Positions 58,011 through 64,000 of a stretch of DNA of 64,000 bases are shown in pieces (position 1 is the stretch's first letter; each line of letters opens with the position of its first letter). The DNA comes from Marivibrio halodurans (GTDB lineage Bacteria > Pseudomonadota > Alphaproteobacteria > UBA8366 > Aestuariispiraceae), in NCBI RefSeq assembly GCF_017963645.1, contig NZ_JAGMWN010000002.1:310001-374000 (forward strand). The letters run 5' to 3'. The translations under genes and the position numbers were made by a program. Under the pieces are notes generated by a model, which made no database searches, had not been told where the DNA came from, and worked only from the letters and a program-made list of their open reading frames with translations.

Positions 58011-58922
58011 TCAGGGCCAGGTTTCCTCCGGCCCGGCGAAGCGGCTTGTCAGGAAATCGATGAAGGCGCGCACCTTGGCGGAAAGATGGCGGCTCGGCGG
58101 GTAGACGGCATGGATGCCGACGGGATCGCTCTCGAAGGCTTCCAGCGCGGGCTCCAGACGCCCATCACGCCATGCCTCCCCACAGATGAAGCAGGGGCTC
58201 ATCACCACGCCCCGGCCGCCGATCGCGGCTTCCACCAGCACATGGCCGTTATTGGCATGCATCGGTCCGGTCGGAACCTGAACGGTGAAGGGCGCGCGGG
58301 TTTCCGGCTCGGCGAAATCCCAATGTTGCTGCGATTGTTGATAGGCATAGGTCAGGCAATGATGATTCGCCAACTCGCGCGGGTGCGTGGGTTTGCCGTG
58401 CCGGCGCCAATAATCCGGCGCGGCCAGCACCATCCGGCGGCTGGAGGCGATGCGCTTGGCGATCAGGCTCGAATCGGCCAGCCGCCCGATCCGCACCGCC
58501 ATGTCGAATCCTTCCTCCAGAAGGTCGACCGTGCGGTCGGCGCATTCCATGTCGATCTGGACGTCGGGATAGCGCGCCATGAAATCGGGTAGCGCGCGGC
58601 CCAGATGCTCGATCCCGAAACTGACCGGCGCGGAGAGGCGTAATATCCCGCGCGGATCGACCTGCAGGCGGGTGACGGCGAGCTCCGCCTCCTCCGCTTC
58701 CGAGACGATGCGCCGGCAGCGCTCATAGAAGGCTTGCCCGACCTCCGTCAGATTGAGCCGCCGCGTCGTGCGGTTCAGAAGTTGCGCGCCCAGCCGCTCC
58801 TCCAGGCGCGTGATCTGCTTGCTGACAGCCGATTTGGAGAGGCCGAGCCGCTCGCCCGCCTTGGTGAAGCTACCGACCTCGACCACGGCGGTGAATACCG
58901 CGATTCCACTGAGATCGTGCAT
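58011..58922 (-). CDS. LysR family transcriptional regulator
   Basis: A 303-residue LysR regulator of the large group with SGIAVFTAVVEVGSFTKAGERLG and LGLSKSAVSKQITRLEERLG at the N-terminus, and an effector domain from about residue 90. It faces wrbA across a gap with a perfect inverted repeat. Regulators of this group (YafC/AaeR-like) often answer to quinones, phenolics or reactive electrophiles. The context supports such a role, but no ligand is shown. Confidence 0.9.
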   Translation of the reverse strand: MHDLSGIAVFTAVVEVGSFTKAGERLGLSKSAVSKQITRLEERLGAQLLNRTTRRLNLTEVGQAFYERCRRIVSEAEEAELAVTRLQVDPRGILRLSAPVSFGIEHLGRALPDFMARYPDVQIDMECADRTVDLLEEGFDMAVRIGRLADSSLIAKRIASSRRMVLAAPDYWRRHGKPTHPRELANHHCLTYAYQQSQQHWDFAEPETRAPFTVQVPTGPMHANNGHVLVEAAIGGRGVVMSPCFICGEAWRDGRLEPALEAFESDPVGIHAVYPPSRHLSAKVRAFIDFLTSRFAGPEETWP

Positions 58923-58942
58923 GGCGGAGATGCCCTTCGTTC

Positions 58943-58965
58943 ATTGTTCGCGATCCATCAACAAT
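58943..58965. promoter_or_regulatory. Perfect T-N11-A LysR box between divergent genes
   Basis: ATTGTT at 58943-58948 and AACAAT at 58960-58965 are exact inverted arms with 11 bases between, fitting the T-N11-A LysR core. It lies 21 bases upstream of the LysR gene start and about 120 bases before wrbA, a place for joint control of both. Confidence 0.7.
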
Positions 58966-59083
58966 CTGATTACCAGGAGCCCGATTGTTTGCCCAGTGCT
59001 TCCGCCCACCTATTGCGGCGAGACACCAATTGACCTCGGCAGGGCGATGGCCTGCTGGGCGCGCGATGAAAGGGGAAGGCAAG

Positions 59084-59683
59084 ATGACGAAGATTCTGGT
59101 ACTTTACTATTCGACCTGGGGCCATGTCGAGACGATGGCCGAGGCGGTCGCCGAGGGCGCGAAGGGCGTCGCGGGAACCGAGGTCACGATCAAGCGCGTG
59201 CCGGAGCTGATGCCCGACGACATTGTCGAGAAGATGGGGGTCAAGACCGATCAGCCGGCCCCGATCGCGGACCCGTCGGAACTTGGCGACTATGACGCGA
59301 TCCTCTTCGGAACACCGACGCGTTTCGGCAACATGGCCGCGCAGATGCGCAATTTCCTCGACCAGACCGGCGGGCTTTGGGCGAAGGGCGCCTTGATCGG
59401 CAAGGTCGGGAGCGTCTTCACCTCCACCGGCACCAATGGCGGGCACGAGACGACGGTGACCAGCTTCTGGAACACGCTGGCCCACCACGGGATGGTGATT
59501 GTCGGGCTCAGCTACGACAATCCGGAGCTGGCGGATCTCGACGGTATTCGCGGGTCGAGCCCCTATGGCGCGGCTGCCATCGCCGGTGGCGACGGGTCGC
59601 TGAAGCCGAAGGAAATCGACCTGACCCTTGCCCGTGCGCAGGGCAAGCGCGTGGCGGAGATCGCCGCGAAGCTGAGCGCGTAG
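59084..59683 (+). CDS. wrbA: NAD(P)H:quinone oxidoreductase WrbA
   Basis: A 199-residue flavodoxin-like enzyme that reduces quinones with NAD(P)H in two-electron steps, avoiding semiquinones. It has the FMN-phosphate loop [15 protein letters not shown] near residues 8-22, the [24 protein letters not shown] block and GTNGGHETT and [13 protein letters not shown] in the C-terminal part. ATG 59084 has AGGGGAAGG ahead. It is divergent from the LysR gene and begins a forward run of redox genes. Confidence 0.95.
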   Translation: MTKILVLYYSTWGHVETMAEAVAEGAKGVAGTEVTIKRVPELMPDDIVEKMGVKTDQPAPIADPSELGDYDAILFGTPTRFGNMAAQMRNFLDQTGGLWAKGALIGKVGSVFTSTGTNGGHETTVTSFWNTLAHHGMVIVGLSYDNPELADLDGIRGSSPYGAAAIAGGDGSLKPKEIDLTLARAQGKRVAEIAAKLSA

Positions 59684-59692
59684 GGACGATTG

Positions 59693-59730
59693 TTCCCGCC
59701 CGTCGGAGCCATTTTCCGGCGGGCGGGGAA
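59693..59730 (+). terminator. Hairpin after wrbA (attenuator-like)
   Basis: TTCCCGCCCGTCGG (59693-59706) pairs with CCGGCGGGCGGGGAA (59716-59730), about 12 pairs with one bulge and a nine-base loop. It has no T-run and lies between wrbA and the hydroquinone reductase gene, so it may trim or protect the 3' end of the wrbA transcript. Confidence 0.45.
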
Positions 59731-59764
59731 CGCATGGAACAACGACCGACCGGAGGATGGACCC

Positions 59765-60751
59765 ATGGGACTGCTCGTCGATGGCGAATGGCATGACAAA
59801 TGGTACGACACGGACAAGACCGGCGGTCGGTTCAAGCGATGGGATAGCGCCTTCCGCAACTGGGTGACCGCCGACGGCGCGCCCGGTCCTGGTGGAGAGG
59901 GAGGCTTCGAGGCCGAGCCCGGGCGCTATCACCTCTATGTCTCGCTCGCCTGTCCCTGGGCGCATCGCACGCTGATCATGCGCAAGTTCAAGGGGCTGGA
60001 GAAGATGGTCGGTCTGTCCGTCGTGCATTGGCTGATGGGCGGTCAGGGCTGGCAGTTCAAGGACGGTCCCGGCGTTATCCCGGACCCGATCCATGGCGTC
60101 GACTACATGCACCAGCTCTATACCCACGTGGCGCCGGACTATTCGGGTCGCGTGACGGTGCCGGTGCTGTTCGACCGGAAGCGGGATACCATCGTCTCCA
60201 ACGAGTCGGCGGAGATCATTCGTATGCTGAACGACGCCTTCGACGGCGTCGGCGCGAAACCGGGGGATTACTATCCGGCCGATCTGCGCGAGGAGATCGA
60301 TGCGGTGAACGCCCGCATCTACGACACCGTCAATAACGGCGTCTATAAGGCGGGATTCGCCACGACCCAGGAGGCCTATGAGGAAGCGGTGCATCCGCTG
60401 TTCGAAAGCCTGGACTGGCTGGAGGAGCGGCTGGCCGACCGGCGCTATCTGATGGGCGACCGGCTGACGGAGGCGGATATCCGGCTGTTCACGACGCTGG
60501 TGCGCTTCGATCCGGTCTATGTCGGCCATTTCAAGTGCAATATCCGCCGGTTGGTCGATTATCCGAACCTCTGGGCCTATGCCCGCGACCTTTATCAGAC
60601 GCCCGGCGTGGCGGAGACCTGCGACTTCCGGCACATCAAGCATCACTATTACGAAAGCCACGATCACGTGAACCCGACCGGCGTGGTGCCGGCGGGGCCG
60701 CTGCTGAATTTCGACGCCCCGCATGGGCGTGAAAACCTGATGGCGGCGTGA
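59765..60751 (+). CDS. Glutathionyl-hydroquinone reductase (Xi-class GST)
   Basis: A 328-residue glutathione transferase of the Xi class (YqjG/Ecm4 type), which removes glutathione from glutathionyl-hydroquinones. The active cysteine is Cys63 in LACPWAHRTL, and the GWQFKDGPGVIPDPIHG and TVPVLFDRKRDTIVSNESAEI blocks are diagnostic. The C-terminal domain has the SLDWLEERLADRRYLMGDRLTEADIRLFTTLVRFDP helices. ATG 59765 has CGGAGGATGG ahead. It lies between wrbA and the pirin gene, matching a quinone-detoxification group. Confidence 0.93.
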   Translation: MGLLVDGEWHDKWYDTDKTGGRFKRWDSAFRNWVTADGAPGPGGEGGFEAEPGRYHLYVSLACPWAHRTLIMRKFKGLEKMVGLSVVHWLMGGQGWQFKDGPGVIPDPIHGVDYMHQLYTHVAPDYSGRVTVPVLFDRKRDTIVSNESAEIIRMLNDAFDGVGAKPGDYYPADLREEIDAVNARIYDTVNNGVYKAGFATTQEAYEEAVHPLFESLDWLEERLADRRYLMGDRLTEADIRLFTTLVRFDPVYVGHFKCNIRRLVDYPNLWAYARDLYQTPGVAETCDFRHIKHHYYESHDHVNPTGVVPAGPLLNFDAPHGRENLMAA

Positions 60752-60774
60752 CCGGCGGCGCGACGGAGGACGAA

Positions 60775-61497
60775 ATGAGCGTTGAGGTCAGATCCTTCGA
60801 CAGCCTGGGTGCCTTTCAGCTCGACTGGTTGAACGCGAAGCATCATTTCAGCTTCGGCCACTATCACGACCCGGAGCGCATGGGCGTGGGACCGTTGCGC
60901 GTGTGGAACGACGACGCGATCCAGCCGCGCACGGGCTTCGACCCGCACCCGCATCGCGACATGGAGATCATCACCTATGTCCGCGAGGGCGCGATCACGC
61001 ATAAGGACAGCCTCGGCAATACCGGCCGGACGGAGGCGGGTGACATCCAGGTGATGTCCGCCGGCAGCGGTATCGTCCATGCGGAGTATAATCTGGAGGA
61101 CGATCCGACCCGTCTCTTCCAGATATGGATCATGCCGCGCGGCAAGGGCGGCGCTCCGCGTTGGGAAACGCGGCATTTCCCGAAGGCCGGCGACAACGGC
61201 GGCGGCGGGCTCAAGCCGCTTGCCTCCGGCCGGAAGGGTGTCGGAGACGTGGCGCCGATCGACCAGGACGCGACCCTATTCGCCGGCATGGTTCCGGCGG
61301 GCACTGCAATCGATCACCCGCTGGGCCGTGACCGTCAGGCCTATCTGGTCGCCGCGCGCGGCCGGCTGATCGTCGACGGCGTGCCGGCTGACACCCGCGA
61401 CGGAATCCTGGTCCGCGACACCGAGACCATAAGGCTGGAAGCGCCTTCGGAAGGGGGCGAGGATGCCGAGGTCATCCTGGTCGATCTGCCGCTCTAG
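60775..61497 (+). CDS. Pirin family protein (YhaK-like)
   Basis: A 240-residue bicupin of the pirin family. The N-terminal cupin has the metal ligands in HPHRDMEIITYV (near 55-67) and HAEYN (near 100), and HFSFGHYHDPERMGVGPLRVWNDD is conserved. Bacterial pirins such as YhhW show quercetinase activity in vitro, while YhaK is a redox or electrophile sensor-like protein. ATG 60775 has GGAGG six bases upstream; the earlier GTG lacks it. The N-terminal cupin fits the YhaK form, which suits the thiol/quinone group. Confidence 0.88.
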   Translation: MSVEVRSFDSLGAFQLDWLNAKHHFSFGHYHDPERMGVGPLRVWNDDAIQPRTGFDPHPHRDMEIITYVREGAITHKDSLGNTGRTEAGDIQVMSAGSGIVHAEYNLEDDPTRLFQIWIMPRGKGGAPRWETRHFPKAGDNGGGGLKPLASGRKGVGDVAPIDQDATLFAGMVPAGTAIDHPLGRDRQAYLVAARGRLIVDGVPADTRDGILVRDTETIRLEAPSEGGEDAEVILVDLPL

Positions 61498-61607
61498 GCC
61501 GGATCGGGGCCTTACTTGGGTAACCCGCCCTTGCATGCGGGCGAGTGTCCACTAATATCAAAAGCGTCAAGAATGCTGTCGGAAAAGGCGGGCAGACACA
61601 CGGAACG

Positions 61608-62324
61608 ATGGCGGTCGATCGCGAGGGCATAAAAAGCGGCTATTTCCAGCGCATGGCGGAAGAAAGCATGCGCGAGAACGGCATCGTTCCCTTGAGCGAC
61701 GCGGAACGCCGTCTGTCGCGCGATGCGATATTGGCGAGCCGCCCGGTTGGCGCGGGCCTGTGGGTCTTCGGGTACGGTTCGCTGATGTGGAACCCGGCTT
61801 TTCACTATGTCGAGAAATGCCGGGCGAAACTCTTCGGCTATCACCGCAGCTTCTGTCTTCAGACGCCGATAGGGCGGGGTAGCAAGGATTTTCCGGGGCT
61901 CGTGCTCGGCCTCGACCGGGGCGGGTCGGTGCGCGGCGTCGCCTTCCGCATCGCCGAGGAGGCGGCGGAGGAGGAGCTCGACATCATCTGGGCGCGGGAG
62001 ATGCTGGCCGGCTCCTACTGTCCGCGCTGGGTCCATTTGCTGGACGAGGAGACGGGCGCGCGGTTCCGCGCCATCTCCTTCGTGATGCGGCGGGAATGCG
62101 ACCGCTATGCCGGTGATCTGGACCGGGACGAGGCCGCGCGGCGCATCGCGCATGCGGCGGGGCGGCTCGGCCCCTGCCGGGAGTATCTGGAGAACACGGT
62201 CCTGGCGCTCCATGAACTCGGCATCGCCGACGGACCGATGCATGACCTTCTCCGCCGGGTGCGCGTGATCGCGGGTGGGGGTGAAGGAGCGGGGGAGGGT
62301 CCCCGACTGACGGAGGCATCCTGA
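61608..62324 (+). CDS. ChaC-type gamma-glutamylcyclotransferase
   Basis: A 238-residue enzyme of the ChaC family, which degrades glutathione to 5-oxoproline and Cys-Gly. It has the substrate loop [14 protein letters not shown] near 49-62 and the general-base glutamate in WAREMLAG near 155. The gene stop shares a base with the MsrB start. ATG 61608 is chosen over a further upstream ATG lacking support. The preceding 110-base gap is AT-rich in its middle (CTAATATCAAAAGCG), probably the promoter. Confidence 0.88.
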   Translation: MAVDREGIKSGYFQRMAEESMRENGIVPLSDAERRLSRDAILASRPVGAGLWVFGYGSLMWNPAFHYVEKCRAKLFGYHRSFCLQTPIGRGSKDFPGLVLGLDRGGSVRGVAFRIAEEAAEEELDIIWAREMLAGSYCPRWVHLLDEETGARFRAISFVMRRECDRYAGDLDRDEAARRIAHAAGRLGPCREYLENTVLALHELGIADGPMHDLLRRVRVIAGGGEGAGEGPRLTEAS

Positions 62325-62731
62325 TGGCCGATTTGGATATGCGGAAGGTCCGCAAGACGGACGAGGAATGGCGGCGTCAATTGACGCCCGACCAGTACAA
62401 GGTCACCCGGAAGGGTGGGACGGAACGGCCCTTCAAGAACCAGTTCTGGAACTGCAAGGAACCGGGGACCTATCGCTGCGTTTGTTGCGATGCGCCCTTG
62501 TTCGACGCGGAGACGAAGTACGACAGCCGCAGCGGCTGGCCCAGCTTCACCGAACCGGTGACGGACCACGCGGTGGCGGAACGCACGGATCGCTCTCTCT
62601 TCATGACGCGCACGGAGGTCTTGTGCGCCACCTGCGACGCGCATCTGGGGCATGTCTTCCCGGATGGCCCGCCGCCGACGGGGTTGCGCTACTGCCTCAA
62701 CTCGGCGGCGCTGACGCTCAAGAAGAAATAG
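62324..62731 (+). CDS. msrB: Peptide-methionine (R)-S-oxide reductase MsrB
   Basis: A 135-residue enzyme that repairs methionine-R-sulfoxide in proteins. It has the two zinc CxxC pairs (Cys52/Cys55 and Cys101/Cys104) and the catalytic Cys124 in [10 protein letters not shown], and no resolving cysteine at the usual earlier site (Asp-Ser there), so it probably relies on another reductant such as thioredoxin directly. It is translationally coupled to the ChaC gene by a TGATG overlap. Confidence 0.96.
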   Translation: MADLDMRKVRKTDEEWRRQLTPDQYKVTRKGGTERPFKNQFWNCKEPGTYRCVCCDAPLFDAETKYDSRSGWPSFTEPVTDHAVAERTDRSLFMTRTEVLCATCDAHLGHVFPDGPPPTGLRYCLNSAALTLKKK

Positions 62732-62766
62732 CCGGGGCGGGGCGAGTCGGTTAGCGTCCCGTCGTC

Positions 62767-64000
62767 ATGAATCGCAAGGAACGCAGAGCGGCCGCCAAGC
62801 GCAAGGCCCAGACCGGCGGCGCGGGCGGCCTCGTCGTCGGCAACGCCGGTAAGGCGTCCAAGCACCGGGCCGAGGGGCGCGAGGCGCTGTTGACGCTCGG
62901 CCGGCAATTGCATGAGCAAGGCCGGTTGCAGGCGGCCGACCGCTATTACGTCCAGGCATTGCAGGCCGATCCGGACGATGCGGAGGCGCTTCGCCTGCGC
63001 GGCGCGCTCGCGCTTCAGATCGGCAATCACGAGGCGGCGGCGGAACTGCTGCGCCGCGCCGCCAAGCATCTGCCGGGGGATGCGGAGGTGCATCTCCATC
63101 TGGCCGCCGCGCTGGAGGGGCTCGGCCGGGCGAAGGAGGCGGAGCGCATCTATCGCAGGGCCGTCGCGCTGGCCCCCGGGGATGTGGGCGCGCGCATGCA
63201 ACTTGGTGCCTTCCTGCGGCTTTCCGGAGATTTCGCGGCGGCGGAGCCGGTGCTGCGGGAGGCCCGCGCGCTCGACCCCGGCCATGCGGCGTCGGCCTAT
63301 CATCTGGCGGCGCTCTTGATCCAGGCGGGCCGGGGGGCGGAAGCCGTCGCCCATGCCGAGGCCGCCCATGCGGCCGACCCGGGGGATGCGGATATCCTGA
63401 TCGTCCTCGGCGTCGCGCGCCAGCATGCGGGCGATTTCTCGGGCGCGGAGGCGGCCTTCCGGTGGGTCGATCGGTTGAAGCCGGGCAATCTCGGCGCGGC
63501 GATCAATCTGGCCTCGCTTCTGGTGGCCGACGGCCGGTTGGTGGAGGCGGAAACGGCTGCGCGCGCGGCCGTCGATGCCGCGCCGGAGAGCGTGCCGGCG
63601 CTGCTCAATCTGGGCGTCGTGCTGACGGCCGCGGAACGGTTCGAGGAAGGGGAGGCGATCTATCGCCGGGCCCTCGACCTCGCGCCGGACTATGCCGAGG
63701 CTTGGGGCAACTATGCCAATCTGTTCCGCATGGCCGGCCGGCACGAGGAGGCGGAGACGGCCTATCGCCGCGCGCTGGCCCTCGATCCGGAGGGCGCGCG
63801 GCACCGTTTCCAGCTCGGCATGGGGCTTCTGGCCCTCGGCCGGTTGGAGGAGGGATGGGCGCTCTACGAACATGGTTTCGCCTGCGGCGAGCGCCGCCCG
63901 AATCGAGAGCCCGACGCCGCGCGCTGGCAGGGCGAGAGGTTGGAGGCGGCGCGCCTGCATATCTGGCCGGAACAGGGGGTGGGGGACGAAATCCGCTTCC
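62767..64000 (+). CDS. TPR-repeat protein with glycosyltransferase-like tail, 3' partial
   Basis: A protein cut by the right edge after 411 residues. It starts with a basic MNRKERRAAAKRKAQ tract, followed by about ten tetratricopeptide repeats (for example LGRQLHEQGRLQAADRYYVQ, AINLASLLVADGRLVEAETA, LGVVLTAAERFEEGEAIYRRA). The last visible stretch HIWPEQGVGDEIRF matches the EQGLGDELQF motif that opens the glycosyltransferase-like half of many TPR proteins. The whole is likely a large TPR-O-GlcNAc-transferase-like protein. No clear ribosome site is seen at ATG 62767. Confidence 0.8.
   Translation, partial: MNRKERRAAAKRKAQTGGAGGLVVGNAGKASKHRAEGREALLTLGRQLHEQGRLQAADRYYVQALQADPDDAEALRLRGALALQIGNHEAAAELLRRAAKHLPGDAEVHLHLAAALEGLGRAKEAERIYRRAVALAPGDVGARMQLGAFLRLSGDFAAAEPVLREARALDPGHAASAYHLAALLIQAGRGAEAVAHAEAAHAADPGDADILIVLGVARQHAGDFSGAEAAFRWVDRLKPGNLGAAINLASLLVADGRLVEAETAARAAVDAAPESVPALLNLGVVLTAAERFEEGEAIYRRALDLAPDYAEAWGNYANLFRMAGRHEEAETAYRRALALDPEGARHRFQLGMGLLALGRLEEGWALYEHGFACGERRPNREPDAARWQGERLEAARLHIWPEQGVGDEIRF

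Overview
The window is a stretch of GC-rich chromosome, densely coded on both strands, with short gaps and many 4-base ATGA or GTGA gene overlaps. The gene content (TRAP transporter, FCD-type GntR, DUF1491, imelysin/DUF1111/DUF1513 cluster, FecI/FecR/TonB receptor, glp genes, an Amt-histidine kinase fusion) points to a free-living heterotrophic alphaproteobacterium. I cannot place it more precisely. I found 56 protein-coding genes: the first is cut by the left edge, the last by the right edge, and two are very small candidates. I saw no tRNA, rRNA, CRISPR array, insertion sequence or prophage.

Bases 1-10.5 kb hold a catabolic locus: a TRAP large permease, a DUF3237 protein, a YeiH/TauZ-type membrane protein, a TauE/SafE-type exporter, a PcaF-like thiolase, a metallo-beta-lactamase-fold hydrolase, a GntR regulator, a thiamine-diphosphate enzyme with sulfoacetaldehyde acetyltransferase (Xsc) signatures, a GMC flavoprotein dehydrogenase and a carboxymuconolactone-decarboxylase-like protein. 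The mix suggests uptake and breakdown of a small organosulfonate with export of sulfite or sulfate. This is an inference and is the main candidate for an undescribed system here.

Bases 10.5-12.8 kb carry a 2,2-dialkylglycine decarboxylase (dgdA) divergent from a LysR regulator. Bases 12.9-19.6 kb form a siderophore uptake unit behind a Fur box: ECF sigma factor, FecR anti-sigma, TonB receptor, then overlapping DUF3649, PepSY reductase-like and DUF3325 membrane genes. An RND efflux pair (reverse strand) and a periplasmic-binding-domain histidine kinase follow to 26 kb. Bases 27.4-33.3 kb form a second Fur-box-associated iron cluster (imelysin, 172-aa unknown, di-heme DUF1111 protein, second imelysin, DUF1513).

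From 33.4 to 41.5 kb there is an MFS transporter coupled to a CoA transferase of unusual domain order, a HisC-like aminotransferase, a response regulator plus a large membrane histidine kinase with degenerate receiver domains, and a 35-codon small gene candidate. Bases 41.5-47.9 kb hold glpK-glpD-glpR (reverse) divergent from a PfkB kinase and a D-erythronate dehydrogenase-like enzyme. An ammonium transporter fused to a histidine kinase occupies 48-50 kb. Bases 50.4-57.3 kb carry an acetyltransferase-like protein, a LysR regulator, a DUF1491 protein, malonyl-CoA decarboxylase, a gamma-glutamyltransferase-family enzyme and an MFS transporter. Bases 57.4-62.7 kb look like a quinone/thiol stress island: NQO-like reductase and LysR facing wrbA, glutathionyl-hydroquinone reductase, pirin, ChaC-type cyclotransferase and MsrB. 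A TPR protein runs off the right end.
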